Numbered from the stretch's first letter, positions 18,492 to 29,900 are shown. The stretch is 64,000 bases of DNA from Granulicella sp. dw_53 (GCF_018449545.1 NZ_JAAVUR010000013.1:122689-186688); one strand, 5' to 3'. A program made the numbers and translations. Notes: generated by a model not told the origin, from the letters alone.

Positions 18492-19571
18492 ATGAACAAC
18501 CCTTCCAAGAGTTCCGGAATTAAAGACATAGCCAATGCCCTTGGCATATCGATTGGCACGGTGGATCGAGCCCTGCACGAGCGAACGGGCGTTAGTCCAA
18601 AGACCAAAGCACGCGTCCTTCAGATGGCAGAGAAATTGGGATACAAGCCCAACCTCGCTGCTCAAGCACTGAAACTGAACCGACGCTTGGAGATCGCCGT
18701 TGTTCTTCCGAAGCAGATCTCTCACTTCTTTGACCCGTTGCGTGCGGGTATTCGCGCCGCCGCAGACGCGACCGTCGGCATGCATATCAAAGTCACGTTT
18801 TACGAGTATCCACGGCTCGGACAAGGCGACTTGGAACTGCTCGAAGCCAGATTGAAGGATAAGTATGACGGGATCATCTTTACCCCCGGCAATCCCAGGA
18901 AACTCGAGTCGATCATTCAACGACTGGCCGCTCATGGTACTGCGGTGCTTTGTGTCGCGAGCGACGCCCCAGGCAGCCGTCGCATCGGTCTTGTCTCCGC
19001 GCATGCTTACAGCAGCGGCGCGTTGGCCGCGGAACTCCTGTCCCACAAACTTTCGCGAAAGACGCATGTTGCGACAATCACTGGCGAGTTGACGACGTTC
19101 GACCATGCCGAGAAACTTAGGGGATTCGCCGCGACCCTTGCCATGCTTGCTCCGCATCTCAGTTTGTTGCCTGTGGTCGAGTCTCATGAACGTCCCAAGG
19201 AAGCGTACCGGCAAACCATCGCCTTGCTCCACGGAGAAACGAAGCCGCAGGGTTTGTATATCAGCACTGCGAACAGCCTCCCTGTCCTCCGCGCACTTGA
19301 GGAAGAAGACTTGCTTGGGAAGATCCAGGTCGTCACTACCGATCTTTTCCAGGAATTGGTTCCCATGATTGAGACTGGGAAGATTCTCGCGACCTTGTAC
19401 CAGCGCCCATACACGCAGGGCAAGGTCGCGTTCGAGAGCCTTATCACCCATCTGCTCGAAGAGAGGAAGACCTCTCCCATGATTCGTCTTGCACCGCATA
19501 TTATCTTCCGCAGCAATCTCCCGCTCTTCACGGATCGGTTAGACGGTCTTGCTGACCCGGGACGATCGTAA
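18492..19571 (+). CDS. LacI-family transcriptional regulator
   Basis: The 359-residue protein has an N-terminal LacI helix-turn-helix at about residues 9-30 (IKDIANALGISIGTVDRALH), the hinge region RVLQMAEKLGYKPN, and a sugar-binding periplasmic-type core from about residue 65. The core begins IAVVLPKQISHFFDPLRAGI, which is closer to the ribose-binding type. It lies between GH36 (divergent) and GH97 (convergent) and probably controls the surrounding glycoside genes. A TTGACG at 18381-18386 with GATAGG 16 bases later is a possible promoter. The longer frame from 18423 has no family match. Confidence 0.88.
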   Translation: MNNPSKSSGIKDIANALGISIGTVDRALHERTGVSPKTKARVLQMAEKLGYKPNLAAQALKLNRRLEIAVVLPKQISHFFDPLRAGIRAAADATVGMHIKVTFYEYPRLGQGDLELLEARLKDKYDGIIFTPGNPRKLESIIQRLAAHGTAVLCVASDAPGSRRIGLVSAHAYSSGALAAELLSHKLSRKTHVATITGELTTFDHAEKLRGFAATLAMLAPHLSLLPVVESHERPKEAYRQTIALLHGETKPQGLYISTANSLPVLRALEEEDLLGKIQVVTTDLFQELVPMIETGKILATLYQRPYTQGKVAFESLITHLLEERKTSPMIRLAPHIIFRSNLPLFTDRLDGLADPGRS

Positions 19572-19610
19572 GACCGCGCAGGTATAGTCTGGCGGTCTCG
19601 CTGATCTGTT

Positions 19611-21620
19611 TTACTTCCCTGCCTCAGGGATGAAGCGGATAGCGCATCCCCCTCCCGAAGCTAAATGCAGCGTCAACTGCTCTCCCTTATGGACGGTCTG
19701 CTTTCTGATCGCGACATTTTTCGGATGCACTCCCGCATCCGCGGCATCTTCGTAGATCTCCGCGGTATAGCGTCCCGAGCCAAGGAAGTCGAGCGGCACA
19801 TGAAGCTCGCGAGGGGTCCAATTCGTGATGCTTCCGAGATACCATTCCTTTCCATGGCTGCGGGCGATCGTCACGAACTCCCCGGGCTCGCCGTTCACTA
19901 CGTGCATTGCGTCCCACTGAGTCGGCACATCCTGAATGAATTTAAAGGCTGGCTGATTAGCATACGCCTGGGGACTGTCAGACACCATCTGAAACGGAGT
20001 CTGAAAGACAACATAGAGTCCCAATTGTTGGGCTCGGGTGCCCATAATCATGGGACTTTGGTCACGCCCGACGAACTCATCCTCGGTTACATTGTTGAAG
20101 CCACCGGGCGTATAGTCGAGCGGTCCCGCGACCATGCGCGTAAAAGGAAATACTGTCCGATCGACCGGAGAGTCTCGTCTCGCCACCTTACTATTCTCTG
20201 CTCCTAGGACTGCTTCATAGCTAAGTACGTTCGGATAGGTTCTTTCAATACCCCAAGGTTTGCTGGCGCCATGAAAGTCCACCATGAGATGGTGTTCCGC
20301 CGCCAGGCTAGCCACGTCATAGTAGAACTTGATCCCCTCTTGATCGTCACGATTGATGAAATCGATTTTGACGCCGGCCACTCCCCATTTTTCGAAGAGC
20401 GGGAAGGCATCTTTCATTTGATCCATCACAGACGTCGAATAGAGCCAGATCCATACCTTGACGTGCTTCGCAGCAGCATAGCGAACAAGTTCCGGCACAT
20501 CGACGTTGCCGCGCTGCTTCAGGATGTCTCGCCCGTCCGCCCATCCGGCATCGAGCAGCATATACGGAAAGCCAGATTGAGCCGCGAAGTCAACGTAGTA
20601 CTCCATGTTCTTCGTTGTGTAAGCGGCTTTCCCATCCGGTCCGATATCTCCGGCCCACCAATTCCAGGAAGCTTTGCCAGGACGAATCCAGCTCGTATCC
20701 TGCACGCGGTTCGGAGAGTTAAGATCGGAGACAATGTTCGATTCCATCAGCCTTCCCGGCTCGTCTCCAACGATGAGGACTCTCCATGCAGAGTGATGCG
20801 GAAGTGTCGTTGAGAGAGCAAGGTTAGCATCGTCGAACCGCGGTGAAAGCTTCGATACGAAATAGTGACCAGCCCAGTTTCCCGAAGGGTTCGTCACGTA
20901 CATACCGGAATTGCCTTCGAGATCTGCTTCCGTCAGAGTCATCCACGCGATACCGGGCGAATGCATCAACAAAGGCATACCAATGAGAAAGCTGCTCGAT
21001 ACGCCACCTTGATTGCTAAAGGCCGTGATAGGTAGCTTCACGTATTCGCTCTCATAGCTGCTTCGGTAGTTCGGAAGCGCCAACGCCCACGTCGTGGCAT
21101 CGGTGCTAATACGAAACTCGGTATTCTCCTGCTTGAGACGAACCTCTTTCATTGCATCCTGTTCGGGCAATACGTAGCGGAAGGCCACGCCATCGTTGTA
21201 GGCTCTCGCTTCGATGTTCAATAATCGGTGAGGTTCGCCAGTCTCGGAGGTTCGTAGCAACACGCTGTTGTACTGATCGTGAACGCTGCTCACCTTGCCT
21301 GCCAGCAAGCTATAGTCGTCACTCCCTTTCGCCGGGACCGCCTCAACGAGGTGAACATTGGCTCCGAGCGCAGGTTGCCCAACCAACTCTAAAGAGAGGG
21401 CCGATTGATCAAGCACCGGCTTCCCGCGAAATGTCACGGAGTACACGAGCTTCCCGCCAGAAGAAGATGATTCCTTTGCAGCGATTGTCGTGAACTGGAT
21501 AGCCAATCGCTGATCCGGCGACGACAGGGTCACTGGGATCGACTGCGCGAAGCATTCATAAGCCAGCGTTGTCGCGAGAAAAACCAAGGCAAGATGCGAA
21601 TTCTTCAAGGACCAACTCAT
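19611..21620 (-). CDS. GH97 alpha-glycosidase
   Basis: The 669-residue protein starts with a signal peptide (residues about 1-25, ending ECFAQ). The N-terminal GH97 beta domain is followed by the barrel (WNWWAGDIGPDGK, FPYMLLDAGWADG) and a C-terminal beta domain. The loop GVAGVKIDFINRDDQEG carries an Asp where retaining GH97 enzymes have their nucleophile (as in Bacteroides BtGH97b); inverting SusB-type alpha-glucosidases lack that Asp. A retaining alpha-galactosidase-like activity is therefore inferred, which fits the nearby GH36. It lies 125 bases downstream of the TonB receptor gene in the same direction. Confidence 0.88.
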   Translation of the reverse strand: MSWSLKNSHLALVFLATTLAYECFAQSIPVTLSSPDQRLAIQFTTIAAKESSSSGGKLVYSVTFRGKPVLDQSALSLELVGQPALGANVHLVEAVPAKGSDDYSLLAGKVSSVHDQYNSVLLRTSETGEPHRLLNIEARAYNDGVAFRYVLPEQDAMKEVRLKQENTEFRISTDATTWALALPNYRSSYESEYVKLPITAFSNQGGVSSSFLIGMPLLMHSPGIAWMTLTEADLEGNSGMYVTNPSGNWAGHYFVSKLSPRFDDANLALSTTLPHHSAWRVLIVGDEPGRLMESNIVSDLNSPNRVQDTSWIRPGKASWNWWAGDIGPDGKAAYTTKNMEYYVDFAAQSGFPYMLLDAGWADGRDILKQRGNVDVPELVRYAAAKHVKVWIWLYSTSVMDQMKDAFPLFEKWGVAGVKIDFINRDDQEGIKFYYDVASLAAEHHLMVDFHGASKPWGIERTYPNVLSYEAVLGAENSKVARRDSPVDRTVFPFTRMVAGPLDYTPGGFNNVTEDEFVGRDQSPMIMGTRAQQLGLYVVFQTPFQMVSDSPQAYANQPAFKFIQDVPTQWDAMHVVNGEPGEFVTIARSHGKEWYLGSITNWTPRELHVPLDFLGSGRYTAEIYEDAADAGVHPKNVAIRKQTVHKGEQLTLHLASGGGCAIRFIPEAGK

Positions 21621-21666
21621 AGGAACAGCCTTTCGATAAATGGCAGCGGCGCGGAGGCAGCAGTTC

Positions 21667-21706
21667 GGGGCGAAGGGTGGGAGTTTTCGCCCAGGCCCTT
21701 CACCCC
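21667..21706 (-). other. Intergenic hairpin between receptor and GH97 genes
   Basis: On the minus strand GGGTGAAGGG pairs with CCCTTCGCCC (one G-U) around an 18-base loop. No T-run follows on the minus strand. It is more likely an mRNA-stability or processing stem that lets the receptor and GH97 messages differ than a full terminator. Confidence 0.45.
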
Positions 21707-21745
21707 TTTTCGAGTTACTCCAACTTTATGGGCGTAGCTCATGAG

Positions 21746-24700
21746 TTAGAACGCGTATTTAAGTGACAGTTGAAAGAAACGAGCATCCGGGGTGTTGTTC
21801 TGAAATGTCTTTGGCCCAGTGATATTGCCCGCATTGGCGCTGTTGTTGGTTGTCGACGGATTGCCGAGGGTTGGATGATTCAGTACGTTGAATCCATCTG
21901 CGCGGAACTGAAGATACTGTTCACGCCACGTTCTGAAGTTTTTGAACAGTGACATATTGATACCGTAGTATCCCGGCCCATAGATCTGGTTGGACTTCCC
22001 GCCCAGATATTGAATCACGGTCGCTTGATCTGTCACGGGAGTGGTGATCAGGTTGCCCGACAATGGATTCGCAAAGGCGCAAGGGTTATACCAGTTTGTA
22101 CGGTTCCTTACGGAGGTTGGACAATCCGCAGCAGCCAGCGATGGATTGGAAGGGTCTGGTGAGCCACCGGGTGCGAACGCACTTCCCACAAGATTCGCTC
22201 TTCTCGTGTCAGTGGCGCCGGCCGCTCCAGTGTTGTTCGCGTATACGGTGAAAGGCGTACCGCTCTGGGCGACCCAGGTCAGACTCGACGACCATCCACC
22301 TACAATTTCGTCAGCCCATACGGAATGGTTCAGATACGCGCGTCCCTTACCAAATGGGAGAACATAGTTGCCGTTGAGCGTGAAACGGTTCCGAACGTCG
22401 TAGACCGAATTAGTCAGTTCGTCGATGATTGGAATAAGAGCGCGTTGACGGTCTCCAATGCCGCTGGAGAGGCCTCCAGCGGAACCGGTATCATCCATGG
22501 CATGCGCCCAAGTGTAAGTGGCGAGGAAGCTCAAGCCGTGCGACGCGCGCTTTTCCGCCTTCGCCTGGAGCGAGTTATATGTGCTCACACCGCCATAACG
22601 AATTGTGCCGATTCCCCCAAGATCCGGAAAGGGTTGGAACTGCTGTGTGCTAGTTCCAGCTGGATACAATGCTCGAACCGCATTGGGATCGGCATACGTT
22701 CCGAGGTGGCGCGAAGAGTTTCCAACATAGCTAATGGTTGTTGCCAAATTGGAAGTCATCTGCCGCTGAAACGATAGGTTATAGTTCATCGTGTACGGCG
22801 TCTTGATCTGACGATCAACGGCATGAAAACCGGGCGAGGTTACTGCGTTCAGGATGCCGTTGCCCAGAAAGGCCGACATCCCACTCTCCAGGGTAATGCC
22901 GTTTGATGGGCAGTTCCCAAGGCTGCACGACTTGGGATTGATGTTGATCTGGCCGCGAAATGGGAAGTTGTCGCCAATGTTCGTTCCACCATTGCTCTCC
23001 AGTCCTCCGTAGAAGATTCCATAGCCAGCGCGGATCACGGTAAGTGGATCTAACTGATAGGCGAGTCCCACGCGTGGCGCAAAGTTCGTCAGTTGACCGC
23101 TTGCGAGGCGTTCGTTGTCGACGTACTGAACCCCGATACCATCCTTCGCCAAAATACCCAGGAACACGCTACCGAGAGCGACAGAATTCTCAATCTTCTT
23201 AGGGAGAATCACCGTACCGGTTCCGGCGCCAATCCCCAGAGAACCGGGAATGAAGTTCTCTTGCCTTCCCGAATTCTCTTTGAGGGGCTCGTAGTAGTCA
23301 TACCTTACCCCGAGGTTGAGTGTCAGTCGCGAAGATAACTTCCAATCGTCCTGCAAATACACAGAGTCATACCATTGGGCGTCATTGATGTTTGGAGCGC
23401 TCGAGATGGATCCCGAATTCATCTGGTCAGCTAAGAAGTCCGCAATGCCAGAGCCCGAAGTAGTAGTTGACTTAGGATCGCTGGTGTAAAGCCCATTGAA
23501 ATTGTAGTTACCAAGATTCGATGGCGCGTACCGATCAAAGAATCGAATCGCCTGGAACGAAACACCCAATTTTAGAGAGTGATTTCCCCAAGTCTTCGAA
23601 ATGTTATCGAGGATCTGATAAACATTCTGAGATTCATTCGACGTTCCCTGTGATCCCCAATTGCTTAATCCGGAGACTGTTGCCAGTGGGAGGCCTCCCT
23701 CATTCGGCGTAAACGGAATGCCTCCCAGCCCGAGGGTTGGCGCGAGATTGGTATTAGCGTTTGGCTGAAGAAAAGAGAATCTGCCCGCGTTGAAACTGAA
23801 GCGAAACTCATTGGTAAGCGACGGCGTGAAGATATGAGTTTCACTGGCTGCAAAATTCTGAGCCAGATTGACGTCATTTTGACCACCATATGGGCTGCCA
23901 TCAAGAGGATTGCCCAACGGCAGGCCGTTGACCGTGATCTGATGTACGTAGCTGTAACGCGCATAGGCCTGATCTTTCGCGCTAATATTCCAGTCCAGAC
24001 GCTGATCCCACTGGAACGTATTGTTGTGGGTGGGAGTATTGACAACATAATTGCTAAACGTCTTTCCACCGTTTGTATTGGGCAAGGGGTACAGATTCAA
24101 GATGCGCTGTGCTACCGCGTTGATCTGGCCAGGGCAAAACACATTATTCTGGCCGTTGCATGACAACTTATTGGCGGCACCACCACCTGAGTTAGGCTGG
24201 TAAAGCTGAACGCTCTGACCATTGAGATTTGTGTTCAGCAGCTCTGAGAAATTTCCCTGCCGCATCAGTGCTGTGGGTACGGAATAGACCCCCGGATTGC
24301 TGAAGGCGATTCGGTTTGCTTCTGCATCACCAAAGTAAAAGAGCTTGTTCTTCCAAATCGGAAAGCCCAGTGTCGCTCCAAACTGATTCTCGTGGTACAC
24401 GGGTATTGTCAGTGCATTCCAGTTCTTTGCGTCCAGGCTCGTATTTCGGACATACTCCCATACACTACCGTGTATCTGATTGGTGCCGGATTTAATACTG
24501 GCACTCAACACCGCACCGGCAGAATGCCCAAACTCGGCGCTGAAGTTACTTGTCTGGAGACTGAACTCCGATAAGGCATCTGGAGGCGGACGAACAACAT
24601 AGGTGGAGCCGTTTAGAAAGTCGACGAGATTAGTATTGTTGTCGACTCCATCCAGAATAAAGTTGTTCTGCGTCGACCGCTGTCCGTTCGCAACGAAGTC

Positions 24701-25264
24701 TCCCGACCCTGATCCGCGCGTGTTTCCGAAGGGAGGAGCAACACCCGCCGTCAACTGGGCAATATAGACGAAGTTACGGCCGTTCAACGGCGTGTTATTG
24801 ATCGTCTCGCTGCTGATTACCTGTGATACTCCGCTCGTCTGCGTCTCGAGAAGGGGTGGAGCGTCAGTGATAGTCACCGTCTCAGAAACGGAGCCAGGCT
24901 TGAGAGCGATGACAATATTCAGTCGCTGCTGGGCATCGAGATGGACGTTCTGCTGCGTCGTTGTTTGAAAGCCCTGCGCTGAAGCGCTGACGGTGTAATT
25001 TCCAATTTTGAGCGGAGAGAACACATAGACACCACTCCCGTTGGTACTGCCGCCCAGCACCAGGCCCGTATCGACATTCGTAACAACCACCTTCGCTGAC
25101 GGAACTACAGCCCCCGAATTATCCTGCACGATCCCTGTAATTGCGCCCTGATCAACCTGGGCTATTCCAACTCGGCTTGAAAAAGCCATCCCGACAATAC
25201 ATAACAACCCCACCCAACTCTTCGTGATCCGATATCTAGTTTTTTGAAAGCTGCCCTTCTTCAT
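21746..25264 (-). CDS. TonB-dependent receptor with carboxypeptidase-regulatory-like domain
   Basis: The 1,172-residue outer-membrane protein has a signal peptide (to about residue 35), a carboxypeptidase-regulatory-like/CNA-B beta-sandwich (DQGAITGIVQDNSGAVVPSAKV, about 37-120), a plug domain (ETINNTPLNGRNFVYIAQLTAG, GVDNNTNLVDF) and a long beta-barrel ending FFQLSLKYAF with the C-terminal Phe. This Oar-like class is greatly expanded in acidobacteria. Genomic setting (GH97 downstream, sugar porter and LacI nearby) suggests oligosaccharide uptake. Its promoter carries a LacI-like operator. Confidence 0.9.
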   Translation of the reverse strand: MKKGSFQKTRYRITKSWVGLLCIVGMAFSSRVGIAQVDQGAITGIVQDNSGAVVPSAKVVVTNVDTGLVLGGSTNGSGVYVFSPLKIGNYTVSASAQGFQTTTQQNVHLDAQQRLNIVIALKPGSVSETVTITDAPPLLETQTSGVSQVISSETINNTPLNGRNFVYIAQLTAGVAPPFGNTRGSGSGDFVANGQRSTQNNFILDGVDNNTNLVDFLNGSTYVVRPPPDALSEFSLQTSNFSAEFGHSAGAVLSASIKSGTNQIHGSVWEYVRNTSLDAKNWNALTIPVYHENQFGATLGFPIWKNKLFYFGDAEANRIAFSNPGVYSVPTALMRQGNFSELLNTNLNGQSVQLYQPNSGGGAANKLSCNGQNNVFCPGQINAVAQRILNLYPLPNTNGGKTFSNYVVNTPTHNNTFQWDQRLDWNISAKDQAYARYSYVHQITVNGLPLGNPLDGSPYGGQNDVNLAQNFAASETHIFTPSLTNEFRFSFNAGRFSFLQPNANTNLAPTLGLGGIPFTPNEGGLPLATVSGLSNWGSQGTSNESQNVYQILDNISKTWGNHSLKLGVSFQAIRFFDRYAPSNLGNYNFNGLYTSDPKSTTTSGSGIADFLADQMNSGSISSAPNINDAQWYDSVYLQDDWKLSSRLTLNLGVRYDYYEPLKENSGRQENFIPGSLGIGAGTGTVILPKKIENSVALGSVFLGILAKDGIGVQYVDNERLASGQLTNFAPRVGLAYQLDPLTVIRAGYGIFYGGLESNGGTNIGDNFPFRGQININPKSCSLGNCPSNGITLESGMSAFLGNGILNAVTSPGFHAVDRQIKTPYTMNYNLSFQRQMTSNLATTISYVGNSSRHLGTYADPNAVRALYPAGTSTQQFQPFPDLGGIGTIRYGGVSTYNSLQAKAEKRASHGLSFLATYTWAHAMDDTGSAGGLSSGIGDRQRALIPIIDELTNSVYDVRNRFTLNGNYVLPFGKGRAYLNHSVWADEIVGGWSSSLTWVAQSGTPFTVYANNTGAAGATDTRRANLVGSAFAPGGSPDPSNPSLAAADCPTSVRNRTNWYNPCAFANPLSGNLITTPVTDQATVIQYLGGKSNQIYGPGYYGINMSLFKNFRTWREQYLQFRADGFNVLNHPTLGNPSTTNNSANAGNITGPKTFQNNTPDARFFQLSLKYAF

Positions 25265-25372
25265 CTTCCTACTCCTCCCCGCATCAATCTATGAACTCCG
25301 ACAACACAGGTCTCTTAGGACCGGACACTTTCAACTCTGCTTGTCACGAATCAAGATTTCCCTGGGTGGCAG

Positions 25373-25420
25373 TGTACGTTACCGGAAATCACCGTATGCC
25401 TTCGATATAAAGACTGTCAA
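25373..25420 (-). promoter_or_regulatory. Receptor promoter with LacI-type operator
   Basis: On the minus strand TTGACA (25415-25420) is followed after 16-18 bases by a weak -10 (CATACG/ATACGG). Immediately downstream at 25373-25388, plus-strand reading TGTACGTTACCGGAAA is an imperfect inverted repeat. It matches the perfect site at 30500-30515 at 14 of 16 positions and sits at nearly the same distance from the -35 box. Confidence 0.55.
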
Positions 25421-25549
25421 GTGCATTTAAATTTTTGCGATGGAGCCAACGCGTGGCATATTAGGAAATCTGGCGATCCGGCTCACATTTTCGTGTACGT
25501 TTCCTCAAACAAAGCAAAGCGCCAGATACATAAATTCCTAGTTCATTTC

Positions 25550-26983
25550 CTAGCGACTGGAAAGAACCTTCGCCTCGATCTGCTCTAACGTCTTCCCTTT
25601 TGTCTCTGGCACGTAGAAGAAAACAAAGAGCGCACCTACGATGCACACAATGCCATAACCAAGAAAAGTTCCAGAACTCCCGAGTGCTCGATTGATAAGT
25701 GGGAATGTGTAAGTAAGAGCAAAAGAACTGATCCACAGGGCGCTCACAGCTACGGATACAGCCTGTGATCTCACCTTGTTAGGGAAAATCTCAGAGATCA
25801 AGACCCATGTAATCGGAGCGAGCGTAAGCGCATAGCATGCGATCGCGCTGAGCGTCAGAATCAGGACCGCACTTCCGTGCCATCCTTGCCTGTAAGCCAA
25901 GCTAGAAAAGAGGTGGGACAAGCCTATGCCGATACAACCAAACAGCATCATGGGCCGACGTCCGACTCGATCGACGATCAACATTGCGAGCACAGTAAAG
26001 ATCAGGTTGATCGTCCCCGTAATCACAATGTTGAGCAGGATGTCGTTTTCCCCATACCCCGCGCTGCGGTATACCTCTGCAGCGTAGTTGAAGAGGATAT
26101 TGATGCCCGTCCACTGCTGCAAGACTGCAAGAGCCATTCCAATCAGCACGATTCGCCGAACGCCTGGAAGCCAGAGATCACTCCAGGACGCCGAACTACC
26201 TGCTTCCATCTGAATGGTCCTCTTTATACTGTCAGCCTCGGCAAGCGCATAGGACGGCCCACCCACTTTAGTTAGTACCGAATATGCAGCTTCATCCATG
26301 CGTTTTGAGAGCAGCCAACGAGGACTCTCTGGAATGAATAGAGACATGATCGTGAATGCGATAGCCGGGACTACCACGGCGCAGAACATCCATCGCCATC
26401 CAAATTGAACGTTCCATGTCTGCAGGAAAGCCACATGAGCAATGTGTTCAGGGATAGGCTGTGCAATCCGCCAATTGGCGATTTGCGCCAACAAGATACC
26501 CACCACAATAGCGAACTGATTGAGACTGACCAGCCGTCCGCGGATCTGTGCGGGGCTTATCTCAGCGATGTACATCGGAGAGATATTGGAACTGAGCCCA
26601 ATAGCAGTGCCTCCCACGATTCGCCAGAAAATGAAAGACGAAAACGAATACGACCAACCGGTCAGCCCCGAGGAGATGGCGAACAGGATAGCGGAGACAA
26701 GAAGAACTCTCCTCCTGCCAAATCGGTCTCCCAAATATCCCGCGACAAAGGATCCCAGGAAGCAGCCAACCAGAGCACAACTGTTTGCCCATCCAATGAG
26801 ATACTCCGAAGTGAGACCAAAATACGCCTCATAGAACTGACGAGCGCCACCAATTACAACCCAATCGTAGCCGAAGAGCAGGCCACCCATCGCCGCTGCG
26901 AGAGCGATTCCCCAAACATAAATCGTATGTTCAGCATCAGGGGCTGACTCACTGCTGCGAGAATTGATTGGAGCTATCTGCAT
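25550..26983 (-). CDS. MFS sugar porter (sugar:H+ symporter type)
   Basis: The 477-residue protein has 12 membrane helices and sugar-porter signatures: LLFGYDWVVIGGA in helix 1, GDRFGRRRVLLVS after helix 2, PESPRWLLSKR after helix 6, DRVGRRPMM after helix 8, and PETKGKTLEQIE at the C-terminus. It imports a mono- or disaccharide across the inner membrane; XylE/GalP-like substrates are plausible. It begins 3 bases after the DUF5107-TPR gene, so the two form one operon under the 30.5-kb promoter. Confidence 0.9.
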   Translation of the reverse strand: MQIAPINSRSSESAPDAEHTIYVWGIALAAAMGGLLFGYDWVVIGGARQFYEAYFGLTSEYLIGWANSCALVGCFLGSFVAGYLGDRFGRRRVLLVSAILFAISSGLTGWSYSFSSFIFWRIVGGTAIGLSSNISPMYIAEISPAQIRGRLVSLNQFAIVVGILLAQIANWRIAQPIPEHIAHVAFLQTWNVQFGWRWMFCAVVVPAIAFTIMSLFIPESPRWLLSKRMDEAAYSVLTKVGGPSYALAEADSIKRTIQMEAGSSASWSDLWLPGVRRIVLIGMALAVLQQWTGINILFNYAAEVYRSAGYGENDILLNIVITGTINLIFTVLAMLIVDRVGRRPMMLFGCIGIGLSHLFSSLAYRQGWHGSAVLILTLSAIACYALTLAPITWVLISEIFPNKVRSQAVSVAVSALWISSFALTYTFPLINRALGSSGTFLGYGIVCIVGALFVFFYVPETKGKTLEQIEAKVLSSR

Positions 26984-26986
26984 CGT

Positions 26987-29900
26987 TCAGCTCACGGCCG
27001 TTTCAATAATCGTTAAAAGGTCCGCAGCGCCAGTGTGATTTTGGTCAAGTCGGAGCACCTCATGGAGCAACGCCGCCGCTTGCTCTGATCTGCCGAGCCC
27101 CAGCAAAGCCTGCGCGCGCAAAAACTTCGCAGAGATCTCCTGCCTGAGACCCAGGTCCTCGTCGAAGAGCAATAACGCAGGTAAAGACGTGGCAAAATAG
27201 TCGATCTTTGGTGTCTCCTGTTCCAATTCCAGAGAATAGTCGTAGATCTCTTGGAACAGATTTCGCGCCTTGTCAACACGTCCTAAACTCGATAGCGCCT
27301 GCGCGCTCCAATAAGTCATATCTGAGATATCGCGAACCCGCATCTGCTGAAAATCCCCACGTTGCTCCGCGGCGCGATTCCAAAGCAGGATTGCCTGCTC
27401 TCGATTTTGATTTGCGGCATGTGCGACACCGAGCCAATAGTCAACCATGCTTAAATTCATCAGAAGGTGTTTCGCTTCGCTTAGGCTCTCCGGCACATTC
27501 CACGCACCTTCGAAGCTCTGGATGGCCTTCACCGCATCATTTTCTGCTAGTGCTCTCTGACCCAGGAGCAAATTCGCACGGACATACTGCGATAGAACAA
27601 GTCCTTCTCCGCCCTCCCAGGGCTGAAATCTGCGGGACAGTAAAACCTCTAACGCTTCACTGGGCCGGCCTACCTGGTTATAGAGCGAAGCCAATTCCAC
27701 TGTAAGGTCATCACGCGTCGAGACCAGAGCTGCAATTTCCCCAAGTGCATTGAGTCGAGATATGGGGCTGGCCCCCGTTCGCTTCAAAAGTTGATCTTCT
27801 TCATAAGCGATGCGGGCATCGTTCGGAGCTAAGGCTCGTGCCTGTCTGAAGCAATGAAGCGCCTTCTTTGAATCTCGCCTGACGTTGTAATATGCGAAGC
27901 CGAGGTTTCGCCAAGCTGTCGGAAACTCGGGGTCGAGTTCCGCCGCCCTCTCCCAGTGCTGGATGGCTTCTTCGTGACGACGGCGATCATAGAGCAAGTT
28001 CCCGAGATAGTATTCCGCGCGGGCATCCGTGGGGTTCCTCTCAATTGCAGCCTGAAGAAGTACCATCTCATCCAGGCGACTCGGGAAGACATAAGCCGCA
28101 TCCGCTGAGGCCGCGAGTCTGTAGGCTGCTGCGCTCTCCTCATCCAACCCAAGCAAGCTGTAGACATGGGCGAGAGCATAGAGCAGCATCGCTTCCGATC
28201 CATCTTGCCTGGACACAAAGTCGCTACGGAGAACACTGAGCGCATCCTCCAGAAGGCCGGGTCGCATGAGATCGAATGCCAGATCCAGTCTCTGTTGGCC
28301 GTCGCTAGGAATTGTGCCAGCGTCGAGGTAACGCCCCCAATTATCCAGTCGATCGAGCTCAAGAGTTGCCCTGACACAGTCCTCCGAATCCTTCCCACGC
28401 CCCAATCGTCGCAATACAATTGCCCGCAAGTTACGAGCGTTGAGATTATCTGCATCGGCACGCAACGACCTTTCTACATGGTCGAGAGCCTTTGCCCATT
28501 CGTGGCGACTGCAATCGATCTCCGCTAGACGATGATAGGCTGGCCCGCGCCAGGCAGCATTCCAAGTAGATTTGTAAAAAGCTTCATATGCTTCATAGGT
28601 CCGGCCTTGATAACTCAGCAACAACCCAAGGTTGTAATACGGTTCTCCATCATACGGATTTGGATTCCTCTCCGTCATGCGGGAAATCGCTGTACGAAGA
28701 TACTGCTCCGCCTCCTGGAACTCTCCTCGCCTCAGGTGCCATCGACCTATGGCATGATTCGAGCGACTGTCGCCGGAGTCGCGGGAGATCGCCTCCAACC
28801 AATAAGCTTCTGGGCTCCGGGTTGCATGTCGATACTGCTCCAGATGCAACCCGATGAGATAAAGCTCGTCACTAGAACTAATCTCCTCAGGCAGTCCGGG
28901 CTCAACTGCAACCGATGGTGCAGGGGCCTCAACAATCTCGCTAGGAGCAAAACGCAACACTATCTCTTCATGTGCTCCACCACTTCTCAACAAAAATTCG
29001 AGGTCTTCGCCTTCTCCGAGCTCCGGAAAGTCAAGATGCAATGGGCGGCTCGGCTCGAGTTCCCCGCGCCACTCAGCGACATCCTTCCCGTGGCTACTCA
29101 GGGAGACAATGGCATCGGATATCTCACGCGTAACAAGCAAATGAACGATCACCCCACGTACATCTCTCTCTATCCGTAATGCAGCGTCCAGGTTTGCGAT
29201 ATCCGGCACTCCGATCTCACGAATCGGATACCAGTATTGGCTGAAGGTCTTGGTCTCACCGGGTGCGAGAAAGGAAAAGTCAGGTTGATTGTCTGTGTAG
29301 ACTCCCGCCATAAGCTCGATATACGGTCCGTCTGAGTTAGTTAGGCTTCGATCCCATGCATAGCCGAATTCGTGATTTCCCCACGTCCACTGCTTCTTCC
29401 CAGGCGCGATGTGATGGTTTGAAACATGCACCATACCGGCGCCAACCGCGTGGTCATAACCACCAGCGAAGTCTCCCTTTGAGTTGGCCACCATATAGCT
29501 GGTGGGGACGGGGATATTCGCGTACCAACTGAGATCGTTCGCCGGGTAAGAGCCATCCGGAGAAAACTTCGTCGGCTTCTCTTCTTCAGCAACCCCCTCG
29601 AGGCCCCGCTGACCATAATCGATTCCGTAATACTTGCCATGGCTCAGGGGGAATTCGGTGATAGCACGCTTGGCATGATCTGCGACAAAGCGTACATCCG
29701 TTGGAAAGAAGGACTGATACTTTTCGTGGACACGCGTCGCAACGTTAGCCCACCAAAGAAAAGTTTGAGTGTCCTGCGTGCGGTTATACAGTCGAACTTT
29801 GAGCTCGAGAAACGCCTTGCCCGGGCGGAGGCACAAACCATGCATCCCTTTCATCCGCACCATTGGATCATGGTCGCTGCACCAGATCGTGACCGAGCCA

